64,000 bases of DNA. It comes from Mycobacterium sp. 852002-51961_SCH5331710 (GTDB lineage: Bacteria; Actinomycetota; Actinomycetes; Mycobacteriales; Mycobacteriaceae). The notes under the pieces were generated by a model, which saw only the letters and a list, made by a program, of their open reading frames with translations, had not been told where the DNA came from and ran no database searches. A program made the position numbers and the translations under genes. The stretch lies in NCBI RefSeq assembly GCF_001665535.1, contig NZ_LZSQ01000020.1, forward strand, positions 16,644 to 80,643, in the 5' to 3' direction. Of the stretch, positions 11,662 to 19,755 are shown one piece after another. Within the stretch, counting starts at the first letter, position 1, and every line of letters begins with the position of its first letter.

Positions 11662-12231
11662 TCACAGGATTCCGGACCGCAACACGTCTCCGGCCAAGCC
11701 GGCGATGACCGGGACGATGCCCAGACAGAAGAACGCCGGTAGATAGCACACCCCCAGCGGACCGGCGATCAACACCGACGCCCGCTCGGCCGCGGCCCGC
11801 GCCGCATCCGCCGCATCGTCGCGCGACCGGGTCGCCAGCGCGGTGACCCCCTGCGCCAGAGCCGTTCCCGAGACCGCCGATCGTCGCGCCAACCGCAGCA
11901 GCGCGTCGACGCTGCGGTCGCCATCGGGTGCACTCGCCCACGCGGTCGACGGGTCGGCACCCAGCGCAAGGAGGTCTGCAGCACGGGCCAGCACCCGCGC
12001 CAAACGCGGCGGTGCCGAGGGAACCGCCGCCGCGGCGGCGCCGGCCACCGCCATTCCTGAATGCAAGCAGGCGGCGAGCACGTCGAGCGCGGACGCGAAT
12101 GCCAAGGGGTCATTCGACCGGACACTGTCGTGGGTCCGCGGCGCCATGTTGCGAGCGTTTCGGATCCGCGCCCGCGCATCCGTACCCGCGACCAGCGTGG
12201 CCATCGCGAGAAGCATTGCGGCGAGTGTCAT
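11662..12231 (-). CDS. TadC-like type II secretion F-domain protein (Rv3657c-like)
   Basis: Inner-membrane platform protein of the Tad pilus, 189 aa, starting at ATG 12231 with MTLAAMLLAMATLVAG. It has an N-terminal hydrophobic helix, a soluble helical middle (LDVLAACLHSGMAVAGAAAA, typical of T2SSF domains) and a C-terminal hydrophobic pair (ASVLIAGPLGVCYLPAFFCL). It overlaps the tadB-like gene by 4 bp, which suggests coupled translation. Short compared with proteobacterial TadC, as is usual in actinobacteria. Confidence 0.85.
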   Translation of the reverse strand: MTLAAMLLAMATLVAGTDARARIRNARNMAPRTHDSVRSNDPLAFASALDVLAACLHSGMAVAGAAAAAVPSAPPRLARVLARAADLLALGADPSTAWASAPDGDRSVDALLRLARRSAVSGTALAQGVTALATRSRDDAADAARAAAERASVLIAGPLGVCYLPAFFCLGIVPVIAGLAGDVLRSGIL

Positions 12232-13004
12232 TCGAGCACCCCGCTGGTGATGCGATCCGACCACGCCAACCCCGAACACGTCAGCGCTACACCGATGACC
12301 AACAACCACTGGCCGGTCGAGAACAGGAAGTGCAGCGGTTGCGCCCCGATCAGCTCGCCCAACCCGACGCCGAGCAGTGGAAGCGCGGCGAGCACGGTCG
12401 CGGTGGTGCGAGCACCGGCCATCCCGGCGTTCACCTGTGCCGAGAACCGCTCCCGCGCAACGATGTCGCATTGTGCCGTGTGCACGAGCGTCGCGATGGC
12501 GAGGCCGTGGGATTGCGCCAGCTCCCAACAGACCGCGAGTCGTCGCCAGTAGGCGGGCAGCGCCGACCCCGCCGCCACACTCCGCAGCCCGGCCGCGACG
12601 TCTGCTCCCATTCGCGCCCTGGCCGCCACTGTCCGAAGTGACGCCGCCGCAGTTCCCTCGGTCTCCGCTGCCGCAGTGTCGAACGCGGTCACCGGGTGAG
12701 CGCCGATGCGCAACTCTCCGACCAGAACATCGAGCGCGCCCTCCACCGCGGCCGCCTCCGCGGCCCGGTCGCGCTTCCGGCGACGGCGCCGCGTGCGTGC
12801 CGCGACGGTGCCGGCGGCCATCGCGGCCGCGACGACGACGCCGAGCGGGGCGACAACGGTCAGCGCGGCGAGGGCTCCGATCAGCCACAGCGCGAGCGGT
12901 ATCCGGAAGGCACGCCGGTGTCGGCGGGGCTCCGGCACCCACCGTCGGCGCGGCCCGGGTGCCGTCAGGAGCGCCAACGCGAGGGCCAGCGCCGCGACGC
13001 TCAC
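12228..13004 (-). CDS. TadB-like type II secretion F-domain protein (Rv3658c-like)
   Basis: Second membrane platform protein of the Tad pilus, 258 aa. Hydrophobic segments lie at the N-terminus (VSVAALALALALL) and around residues 35-70, followed by a soluble T2SSF domain (VLVGELRIGAHPVTAFDTAA) and a C-terminal pair of helices. The start is set at GTG 13004, whose GTGA overlaps the stop of the ATPase gene; longer in-frame readings run into that gene. Confidence 0.85.
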   Translation of the reverse strand: MSVAALALALALLTAPGPRRRWVPEPRRHRRAFRIPLALWLIGALAALTVVAPLGVVVAAAMAAGTVAARTRRRRRKRDRAAEAAAVEGALDVLVGELRIGAHPVTAFDTAAAETEGTAAASLRTVAARARMGADVAAGLRSVAAGSALPAYWRRLAVCWELAQSHGLAIATLVHTAQCDIVARERFSAQVNAGMAGARTTATVLAALPLLGVGLGELIGAQPLHFLFSTGQWLLVIGVALTCSGLAWSDRITSGVLE

Positions 13005-14167
13005 GAGCGGCCCCGCTCGTGGATGAGAGCCTTCAACCGCAGGGCTCCCGGGCCGGAGCCGGATCCGAGGCGCCACGCCGTCGCGGCGCCGACCCGGCCC
13101 TCGGTACCCGCCGTCAACACCGCGATCTCGCTGAGCCGCCGCGCGCCCAGCCGATCGCGGTCGACGTGGATGACCACCTGCACGGCGGCCGCCAGCTGAC
13201 TGTGCAACGCGGCCCGGTCGAGGCCGCCGAGCGCCGCCAAAGCCTCGAGACGGGCGGGCACCTCGGTGGGACTGTTGGCGTGCACAGTGCCGGCGCCACC
13301 GTCGTGACCGGTGTTGAGCGCTCCGAGCAGATCGACCACCTCGGCGCCGCGGACCTCGCCGACGATGATGCGGTCGGGTCTCATCCGCAGCGCCTGCCTG
13401 ACCAGGTCGCGCACGCTCACCTCACCCGCGCCCTCGACGTTGGCGCAGCGAGCGACCAGCTTCACCAGGTGCGGATGCCGCGGAGCCAGTTCGGGGGCGT
13501 CCTCGACGCAGACGATGCGTTCGGCGGCGGGAACCGCGCCGAGCAACGCGGCCAGCAACGTCGTCTTGCCCGCGCCGGTACCGCCCGAGACCAGAAACGC
13601 CAGCCGGGCGTGGACGATGCCGTCGAGCAGGGAGGCGGCGGCCGGCTCGATCGCCCCCGCGGCCGACAGCGACGCCAGATCCTGGGTGGCCGGACGAAGC
13701 ACCCGCAGCGACAGACACGTGCCCGCGGAGGCGATCGGTGGCAGGACCGCGTGCAGGCGCACCGTGAACTGTCCGGTCCCGAGCCCGGTCAACTGTCCGT
13801 CGACCCACGGCTGCGCCTCATCGAGGCGACGCCCCGCGGCCAGCGCGAGCCGCTGTGCGAGCCGTCGTACCGAGTTCTCATCGGGGAATCGGATCCCGGT
13901 GCGGCGCAACCCGTTCCCGTCGTCCACCCATACCGCGTCCGGCGCGGTGACCAGGACGTCCGTCGTGTCGTGAGCGCACAGCAACGGTTCGAGCACCCCC
14001 GCGCCGGTCAGCTCCGTCTCCAGAAGTCGCAGCCCGCTGAGCACTTCACTGTCACCGAGCACACCGCCCGATTCCGCGCGGATCGCGGCGGCCACCACCG
14101 TCGGCCGCAGCGGAACGGCCTCCGCGGCGAGCCGCTCGCGCACCCGGTCGATCAACGAGTCGCTCAT
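13001..14167 (-). CDS. tadA: CpaF/TadA-family secretion ATPase (Rv3659c-like)
   Basis: Hexameric ATPase powering assembly of the Flp pilus, 388 aa. Walker A GGTGAGKTT is at residues 194-202, the Asp box and Walker B (RIIVGEVRG, near 262) follow, and the His box appears in LNTGHDGGAGTVHANS. The N-terminal helical domain is typical of CpaF. ATG 14167 overlaps the ssd stop by 4 bp (ATGA), so translation of ssd, the ATPase and tadB looks chained. Confidence 0.93.
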   Translation of the reverse strand: MSDSLIDRVRERLAAEAVPLRPTVVAAAIRAESGGVLGDSEVLSGLRLLETELTGAGVLEPLLCAHDTTDVLVTAPDAVWVDDGNGLRRTGIRFPDENSVRRLAQRLALAAGRRLDEAQPWVDGQLTGLGTGQFTVRLHAVLPPIASAGTCLSLRVLRPATQDLASLSAAGAIEPAAASLLDGIVHARLAFLVSGGTGAGKTTLLAALLGAVPAAERIVCVEDAPELAPRHPHLVKLVARCANVEGAGEVSVRDLVRQALRMRPDRIIVGEVRGAEVVDLLGALNTGHDGGAGTVHANSPTEVPARLEALAALGGLDRAALHSQLAAAVQVVIHVDRDRLGARRLSEIAVLTAGTEGRVGAATAWRLGSGSGPGALRLKALIHERGRS

Positions 14168-15225
14168 GAGGCGACCGCGGGGCGCTGATGCAGGATCGCC
14201 AACACTTTGCGTGCGGCGCGGCCGAGCGGTGACCGTCGGCCGGCACGCAGGCCGCCGCGCTCGAGGGTGACAGCCATACCCGGTTGCGGCCGCATCCTCG
14301 CCAGCAGCGGCAGGCCGACGATCTCGGCGACCTCCGTCGACCTCAGCCCGCCCGGCGCCGGGCCTCGCACCACCACACCCGCGTTGGGGTTCAGCGTGGA
14401 GACCCACCGCGCCACGACGTCGGCCGCGGCGCAGGACCGAACGTCGGCCGGCGTCATCACGACCGCTAGATCGGCGGCGGCCAGGGCGGTCTCGGCCGCC
14501 GCGGTCGACCGCCTCGGGACGTCGCACACGACGGTCGCGCCGCTGCGACTGCCGGCGTCGATCAGGGCGCCGAGCGGTCGCGGGTCGACATCGGCACCGC
14601 CACGGCTGCCGGACAACACGCTGACGCCCTGCACGCGCGGCAGCGCCTCTCGCAGCGACGCAAAGTTCAGTCGTCCGCCCTGCAGCTGCAGGTCCGGCCA
14701 GCGCAGCCCGGACTCGGCCTCGCCGCCCATCACCAGATCGAGGCCGCCGCTCCACGGGTCGACATCGATCAGCAAGGCTTCGGGGGCGGCCAGCGCGAGC
14801 GCCGACGCGAAGACCGATGCGCCCGCGCCACCGCGGCCGGCGATGACCGCGGCCACCGCGCCGCGGTCCGCCTCGTCGTGCAGTCCCTCGGAGGCCTCGG
14901 CCAACTCGGCCATCAGCTCGCCATCCTGAGCAGGCAGGGTCAGCACCCGTTGCGCGCCCACCGCGATCGCCACCCGCCAGTCCGCTTCCGCCGGTTCGCC
15001 GCGGCCCACCACAACCACCCGGGTGCGACGGGGCAGCGCGCGGGCGACACATCGCTGAGCGCCCGTGGTGTCGAGCACTATCGCCGCCGCATCGGTCCAG
15101 ACTTTGCGGCTTGACGGTTCCGGCGCGTGAACGACCGATACGCCCGCCGCGGCGCACACCCGGTCCACGTCGTCCCGCAGGACGGGGTCCGCGACGACCA
15201 CGAGATATCCACTGAGCGAAGCCAC
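14164..15225 (-). CDS. ssd: septum-site-determining protein Ssd (CpaE/MinD-like)
   Basis: First gene of the tad operon, 353 aa. In mycobacteria Ssd is linked to septum placement and dormancy-type responses; by location it is also the CpaE/TadZ-like localisation factor of the pilus. The N-terminal third resembles a receiver-like fold (LVVVADPVLRDDVDRVCAAA), and the rest is a ParA/MinD-type domain with a weak P-loop, AGRGGAGASVFASALAL, that lacks the signature Lys of the deviant Walker A. A switch-like DVDPWSGGLDLV follows. The 6C-type RNA gene lies upstream in the same direction. Confidence 0.88.
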   Translation of the reverse strand: MASLSGYLVVVADPVLRDDVDRVCAAAGVSVVHAPEPSSRKVWTDAAAIVLDTTGAQRCVARALPRRTRVVVVGRGEPAEADWRVAIAVGAQRVLTLPAQDGELMAELAEASEGLHDEADRGAVAAVIAGRGGAGASVFASALALAAPEALLIDVDPWSGGLDLVMGGEAESGLRWPDLQLQGGRLNFASLREALPRVQGVSVLSGSRGGADVDPRPLGALIDAGSRSGATVVCDVPRRSTAAAETALAAADLAVVMTPADVRSCAAADVVARWVSTLNPNAGVVVRGPAPGGLRSTEVAEIVGLPLLARMRPQPGMAVTLERGGLRAGRRSPLGRAARKVLAILHQRPAVAS

Positions 15226-15387
15226 CCCTTCACCCTGCGGTCTGCCGTCGTGGCGGCGCTACGGACGGCGCCTGATCTGTGTATTAACCCGGGCTTGGGG
15301 ATGGCACGGCAACGCGATCGCGCACCGAAAACGAGATTCCGCAACCGCCGTGAATGGCAACACATATCCGGATTGCGAAAGGTCCCG

Positions 15388-15485
15388 AAAAAGGGACGAC
15401 CCCCGCCAGGGGGGGAGGAGGCGGAGGTCGTCGTGTATCAGCCCCGGGGGGTCGGGCTGATGCACACCCGACATAAGCCGGGTAA
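15388..15485 (-). ncRNA. 6C-type small RNA (B11-like)
   Basis: On the minus strand a TATAGT -10 box (complement of 15491-15496, preceded by TGTG) starts a short transcript with two hairpins. The first has arms ATCAGCCC and GGGCTGAT (about 15437-15462) and a loop of consecutive Cs. The second has 13-bp arms, GACGACCTCCGCC pairing with GGCGGGGGTCGTC (one G-U type mismatch), and a loop with seven Cs. A CCTTTTT tract at about 15388-15394 follows, which makes it an intrinsic terminator. Two hairpins with runs of six or more Cs define the actinobacterial 6C RNA. B11 of M. tuberculosis lies in this same gap, Rv3660c-Rv3661. Confidence 0.88.
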
Positions 15486-15490
15486 GGCTC

Positions 15491-15496
15491 ACTATA
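15491..15496 (-). promoter_or_regulatory. -10 box of the 6C-type RNA
   Basis: Minus-strand TATAGT with TGTG immediately upstream (extended -10 type). It places the RNA 5' end near 15485. No good -35 hexamer is seen at normal spacing. Confidence 0.6.
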
Positions 15497-15642
15497 CACA
15501 CGCCAGTCCGCCTCGGCGCAAGTGCTGAACCCGCACAAAACCGGGTCGTTTCGCAGAAGTGTGGTCCCCCGACACCTGTCATAACCTGCCACTTTGTACA
15601 CTCCTCCGGCGTTTGTCACACGCGGCCCCCTATGCTGGCGGC

Positions 15643-16500
15643 GTGAGCGCATCTGGTCCGGCTGCCGAGGCGGGCGACGCTCCGCAGTCGGCCGCGTCAA
15701 CACACCCCCCGGTCCGAACCGCCGCCTTCTTCGATCTCGATAAAACGGTCATCGCCAAATCGAGCACTCTGGCCTTCAGCAAACCTTTTTTTGAGCAAGG
15801 ACTTTTGAATCGGCGGGCCGTCTTGAAGTCCACGTACGCCCAATTCCTGTTTTTGATGTCCGGCGCCGACCACGATCAGATGGACCGTATGCGCGCTTAT
15901 GTGACGAACATGTGCACCGGTTGGGACGTCGAGCAGGTCAAGTCGATCGTCAGCGAAACCCTGCATGACATCGTCAACCCCTTGGTCTTCGCCGAGGCGG
16001 CGGAGTTGATAGCCGACCACAAATTGTGCGGCCGTGACGTGGTCATGGTGTCGGCTTCGGGTGAGGAGATCGTGGCGCCGATCGCCCGGGCGCTGGGCGC
16101 CACGCACGCGATGGCGACCCGGATGGTGGTCGAGGACGGCAAATACACCGGAGAGATCGCCTTCTACTGTTACGGCGAGGGCAAGGTCGCCGCGATCAGG
16201 GAACTGGCCGCGCGCGAGGGCTACGCGCTCGAGCATTCCTACGCCTACTCCGACTCGATCACCGACCTCCCGATGCTCGAGGCCGTGGGACATCCGAGCG
16301 TGGTCAACCCCGACCGCGCGTTACGCAAAGAGGCCGTCGCCCGGGGCTGGCCGGTGCTCAACTTCTCCAATCCGGTGTCGCTGCGGGACCGGATCCCGGC
16401 GCCGTCGGGCGCTGCGGTGGCCACCACTGCGGCGGTCGGGATCAGTGCCCTGGCGGCCGGCGCACTGACGTATTCATTGCTGCGGCGCTTCGGTTTTTAA
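15643..16500 (+). CDS. HAD-superfamily IB phosphatase (Rv3661-like)
   Basis: A phosphoserine-phosphatase-like hydrolase of unknown substrate, 285 aa. Motif I is FFDLDKT (about residues 27-33, nucleophile and acid-base Asp), motif II is MVSASGEEI, and motif III is YSDSITDLPML with the metal-binding Asp. The C-terminus is a hydrophobic segment (ATTAAVGISALAAGALTYSLL), so it may be membrane-anchored. GTG 15643 fits family length; the in-frame extension to 15559 has no support. The gene sits between the two small-RNA genes. Confidence 0.88.
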   Translation: MSASGPAAEAGDAPQSAASTHPPVRTAAFFDLDKTVIAKSSTLAFSKPFFEQGLLNRRAVLKSTYAQFLFLMSGADHDQMDRMRAYVTNMCTGWDVEQVKSIVSETLHDIVNPLVFAEAAELIADHKLCGRDVVMVSASGEEIVAPIARALGATHAMATRMVVEDGKYTGEIAFYCYGEGKVAAIRELAAREGYALEHSYAYSDSITDLPMLEAVGHPSVVNPDRALRKEAVARGWPVLNFSNPVSLRDRIPAPSGAAVATTAAVGISALAAGALTYSLLRRFGF

Positions 16501-16562
16501 CCAACTCTTCGCGCGCCAGCTACCGGCTCTCGTAACGATCCGGACTACTGCAGATTTGGCCC

Positions 16563-16591
16563 TTGATGTGACCGCGGTCACGGGGTACAAA
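16563..16591 (+). promoter_or_regulatory. sigma-A promoter of the Ms1-like RNA
   Basis: TTGATG (16563-16568) and TACAAA (16586-16591) are separated by exactly 17 bp, a near-consensus housekeeping promoter. It predicts a 5' end near 16598. The spacer is almost filled by a CRP-like dyad. Confidence 0.8.
16567..16582. promoter_or_regulatory. CRP-like dyad inside the Ms1 promoter
   Basis: TGTGACCGCGGTCACG matches the mycobacterial CRP consensus TGTGA-N6-TCACA at 9 of 10 defined positions, and the inner 14 bp (GTGACCGCGGTCAC) are a perfect palindrome. The centre is about 24 bp upstream of the predicted start, between -35 and -10, a position that favours repression or promoter remodelling. Binding is inferred. 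Confidence 0.65.
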
Positions 16592-16597
16592 GGAACC

Positions 16598-16903
16598 ACG
16601 GAAGCTTGGAGAGGCCAAGGCCGAGCCGGAAGAGAAGGCTCGGACTCCCGCTTCAGGCTCCCCAGCACGGAACCCGGCACCCACGCGGAGCACATGCCGC
16701 GGAATAGGCAAAAGTGTTGCGGGCCTGCGTATTTGCGAAGAGCGGACGACTATAGCGGCCCTTTGGGTGGGGTTGCAGTCGAAGCGCATCGACAAGACGC
16801 CGAGGCCACCCACGCAACCCACACGAGCACGCATGGTAACCGGTGTCCGTGCTAGCGGGCGACGAGCCGAACCACGTTCGGAGCGTCGCCCGCTTCGCGT
16901 TTT
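16598..16903 (+). ncRNA. Ms1/MTS2823-type RNA polymerase-binding RNA
   Basis: About 305 nt between the HAD phosphatase gene and the Rv3662c-like gene, exactly where MTS2823 (M. tuberculosis) and its homologue Ms1 (M. smegmatis) are encoded. It has its own near-consensus promoter, no good reading frame, a length matching the roughly 300-nt family, and a strong terminator. Ms1 binds the RNA polymerase core lacking a sigma factor and is very abundant in stationary phase. Long complementary arms within the sequence (for example GGGTGGGGTTGC near 16766 facing GCAACCCAC near 16814) are consistent with a rod-like fold. The identification rests on synteny, length and structure. Confidence 0.88.
16854..16902 (+). 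terminator. terminator of the Ms1-like RNA
   Basis: 11-bp perfect stem AGCGGGCGACG (16854-16864) with CGTCGCCCGCT (16884-16894), an inner CCGAA/TTCGG pairing, then TCGCGTTTT. Confidence 0.85.
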
Positions 16904-16915
16904 CCAGCAACTCTT

Positions 16916-17683
16916 TTAGGACGACGCAGCGGCCTGCGCGATCGACAGCGCTTCGCGGGCGCCATCGTGCAATGCGCGGCAGCTCAACAGGATCCACGCC
17001 GTGAGGCCGTCGGGCGTTCCCGACGAGAAGCCGCGGGCCGCGGCGGTGTAGTCACCCGACTTGCGCATCCAGTGCACCTCCGGAACGCCCAGCCCGTGCG
17101 GATCGAGCCCGGTGGTGATCGTCACCAATCGCGACGCCGCTCGCGCCACCACACCGTCGGCTATACCGAACGGCGCGAGCGTGAGCAGTTCGCCGTGCAC
17201 GACGGCGGCGAGCACGGGGGCGGGCACCCGGGTGCCACCGGTGACGATGTCCGCCAGCAGCGTCAGCCGCGTGCTCACGTCGGGTTCCTCGCGCGGACGG
17301 CCCAATCGGTCGTCGTCGGCGCGGTCCGCGGCCGCTAACGCGTGCAGGCGGGCGACGGCCTGCAGCGGCGCGCGCTGCCACACTCCCACCAGGGCGGTGG
17401 CCCCACCCTCGACCGCCTCGGACACCCGCAGCGCCCCGGCCAGAACCGGGTCGGCGGTGCCGTCGTCGGACAGTTGGAGTGCACCCCCGTCCAGCACCGA
17501 GGACGCGCGCGCGGCCCGCAGCGCAGCCTCCGCGGCGCTCTTCGGCCAGCCTCGAAGGTTGGTCCGGTGCCGGTGCGCGCGGCCCAGCGCTTCACGGGCC
17601 TCCTCGGCCGCCTCCGCGACCCCCGGCAGTTCCGCCAGCGGCGCCAACGGGTCCCTCGCGAAGCCACCGGTCACGGCGCACAC
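16916..17683 (-). CDS. conserved protein (Rv3662c-like)
   Basis: A 255-aa protein of unknown function conserved at this place in mycobacteria. An early segment (REALGRAHRHRTNLRGWPKSAAEAALRAARASSVLDGG) resembles the N-terminal helical part of Fic/DOC-type proteins, but no HPFxxGNGR active site is present, so no AMPylation activity is claimed. The start is taken at GTG 17683 by family length, with GTG 17674 possible. It is divergent from acs; in M. tuberculosis the dpp operon lies between them, while here the gap is about 100 bp. Confidence 0.75.
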   Translation of the reverse strand: MCAVTGGFARDPLAPLAELPGVAEAAEEAREALGRAHRHRTNLRGWPKSAAEAALRAARASSVLDGGALQLSDDGTADPVLAGALRVSEAVEGGATALVGVWQRAPLQAVARLHALAAADRADDDRLGRPREEPDVSTRLTLLADIVTGGTRVPAPVLAAVVHGELLTLAPFGIADGVVARAASRLVTITTGLDPHGLGVPEVHWMRKSGDYTAAARGFSSGTPDGLTAWILLSCRALHDGAREALSIAQAAASS

Positions 17684-17768
17684 GCTAGCCCACCGTCTAG
17701 CGCCCCAGCCACGACGCTTCGCACCGCCGGCGAAGCGGATGTGGCATGCCAACGTGTGCGGCCGGCAA

Positions 17769-17784
17769 GGTGACTACCCTCACA
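17769..17784. promoter_or_regulatory. CRP-like dyad just upstream of acs
   Basis: GGTGACTACCCTCACA matches TGTGA-N6-TCACA at 9 of 10 defined positions and ends 3 bp before the acs ATG. A protein bound here would most likely block transcription or elongation. The site is read from sequence; binding is inferred. Confidence 0.5.
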
Positions 17785-17787
17785 GAC

Positions 17788-19746
17788 ATGGCAGAGTCAT
17801 CGGCGCAGCACGCTCACGGTCCGTCCGTCTATCCCCCTTCCCCCGAGTTCGCCGCACAGGCGAACGCGACCGAGGATCTCTACCGCCAGGCCGAGAAGGA
17901 CCGGCTCGCGTTCTGGGCGGAGCAGGCCAACCGGCTGTCGTGGGAGACCCCATTCAGCGAGGTGCTCGACTGGTCGGAGGCTCCGTTCGCCAAATGGTTC
18001 GTCGGCGGAAAGCTCAACGTCACGTACAACTGCGTCGACCGGCACGTCGAGGCGGGTAACGGCGACCGCGTGGCCATCCGCTGGGAGGGTGAACCCGGCG
18101 ACAGCCGCGACATCACCTACTCCGAACTGCTCGCGGAGGTCTCCAAGGCGGCCAACACGCTCACCGATCTCGGGCTCGAGGCCGGCGACCGCGCCGCCAT
18201 TTACATGCCGATGATCCCCGAAGCGATCGTGGCGATGCTGGCCTGCGCCCGGCTCGGCGTCCTGCATTCGGTCGTATTCGCCGGCTTCTCCGCCTCAGCG
18301 CTCAAGGCGCGCATCGAGGACGCCGAGGCCAAGATCGTCATCACCACCGACGGACAGTACCGGCGGGGCCAGGCGGCGTCGCTGAAGGAGTCCGTCGACG
18401 AAGCCTGTAAGGGCCAGAAGTCCGTCAACCACGTTCTGGTGGTGCGCCGCACCGGAATCGACACCCCCTGGACCGAGGGTCGCGACCTGTGGTGGCACGA
18501 CACGGTCGAGAAGGCCTCGCCCGAGCACACACCGGAGGCGTTCGACTCCGAACATCCGCTGTTCCTGCTGTACACCTCGGGCACGACCGGCAAGCCGAAG
18601 GGCATCGTGCACACCTCGGGCGGGTTCCTGACCCAGGCGTCGTATACGCACTACAACGTCTTCGACATCAAACCCGAGACCGACGTGTACTGGTGCACCG
18701 CCGACATCGGATGGGTCACCGGGCACACCTACATCGTGTACGGCCCGCTTTCGAACGGCTGCACCCAGGTCGTTTACGAGGGCACGCCGAACTCACCCAA
18801 CGAGCACCGGCACTTTGAGGTGATCGAAAAGTACGGCGTCACAATCTATTACACCGCGCCCACACTGATCCGGATGTTCATGAAGTGGGGCCGCGAGATC
18901 CCCGACGCGCACGACCTGTCCAGCCTGCGGTTGCTCGGCTCGGTCGGCGAGCCGATCAATCCCGAGGCCTGGCGGTGGTATCGGGATGCGTTCGGCGGCA
19001 ACCGGACTCCGGTCGTCGACACCTGGTGGCAGACGGAGACCGGCGCGATCATGATCTCCCCGCTGCCCGGTGTCACGGAGAGCAAGCCGGGCTCGGCGAT
19101 GCAGCCGCTGCCGGGCATCTCGGCCATGATCGTCGACGAGGAGGGCAACGAACTCGTCCCCGGTGCCGACGAAGCCGAGCACGTCACCGGCTACCTGGTG
19201 CTCGACCAGCCGTGGCCGGCGATGTTGCGGGGAATCTGGGGCGACCCGGAGCGGTACAAGGAGACGTACTGGTCCCGCTACGCCGAAAAGGGTTGGTACT
19301 TCGCCGGTGACGGCGCGCGCGTCGACTCGGACGGCTCCATCTGGCTGCTCGGCCGCATCGACGACGTGATGAACGTGTCCGGACACCGCATCTCGACCAC
19401 CGAGGTGGAGTCGGCTCTGGTCGGGCACTCCGGCGTCGCCGAGGCCGCGGTCGTCGGCGCCAGCGACGAGACCACCGGCCAGGGCATCTGCGCGTTCGTC
19501 ATCCTCGAATCGCACGCCAAGGACAGCGGCGACGACATGGTGGCCGAGCTTCGCGAGCAGGTGGCCAACGAGATCGGAAAGATCGCCCGGCCCAGGGAGA
19601 TTCACGTCGTTCCGGAGCTGCCGAAGACCCGCAGCGGCAAGATCATGCGTCGGTTGCTGCGCGACGTGGCCGAGGGCCGCGAGCTCGGCGACACCTCAAC
19701 CCTGGTGGACCCCAGCGTGTTCGAGGCGATCCGGGCCAGCAAGTAG
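17788..19746 (+). CDS. acs: acetyl-CoA synthetase
   Basis: Activates acetate to acetyl-CoA through acetyl-AMP in the cytoplasm. The 652-aa length is standard. The AMP-binding motif YTSGTTGKPKG lies at about residues 262-272, with TWWQTETG and the hinge region following. The C-terminal RSGKIMRR holds Lys618, the residue that in mycobacteria is acetylated by the cAMP-dependent acetyltransferase Pat and restored by a sirtuin. ATG 17788 gives MAESSAQHAH, as in other mycobacterial Acs; an upstream in-frame ATG at 17746 is unlikely. Converges on the protease gene. Confidence 0.97.
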   Translation: MAESSAQHAHGPSVYPPSPEFAAQANATEDLYRQAEKDRLAFWAEQANRLSWETPFSEVLDWSEAPFAKWFVGGKLNVTYNCVDRHVEAGNGDRVAIRWEGEPGDSRDITYSELLAEVSKAANTLTDLGLEAGDRAAIYMPMIPEAIVAMLACARLGVLHSVVFAGFSASALKARIEDAEAKIVITTDGQYRRGQAASLKESVDEACKGQKSVNHVLVVRRTGIDTPWTEGRDLWWHDTVEKASPEHTPEAFDSEHPLFLLYTSGTTGKPKGIVHTSGGFLTQASYTHYNVFDIKPETDVYWCTADIGWVTGHTYIVYGPLSNGCTQVVYEGTPNSPNEHRHFEVIEKYGVTIYYTAPTLIRMFMKWGREIPDAHDLSSLRLLGSVGEPINPEAWRWYRDAFGGNRTPVVDTWWQTETGAIMISPLPGVTESKPGSAMQPLPGISAMIVDEEGNELVPGADEAEHVTGYLVLDQPWPAMLRGIWGDPERYKETYWSRYAEKGWYFAGDGARVDSDGSIWLLGRIDDVMNVSGHRISTTEVESALVGHSGVAEAAVVGASDETTGQGICAFVILESHAKDSGDDMVAELREQVANEIGKIARPREIHVVPELPKTRSGKIMRRLLRDVAEGRELGDTSTLVDPSVFEAIRASK

Positions 19747-19755
19747 CGGAGCGGC

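Noticed and set aside
12377..14188. Plus-strand 603-codon frame opposite tadB and tadA
   Set aside because: Low-complexity Arg/Pro-rich product, no start signal, fully antisense to two well-supported genes.
16916..17683. Active Fic enzyme
   Set aside because: Only a weak resemblance to a Fic N-terminal helix region; the HPFxxGNGR active-site motif is absent.
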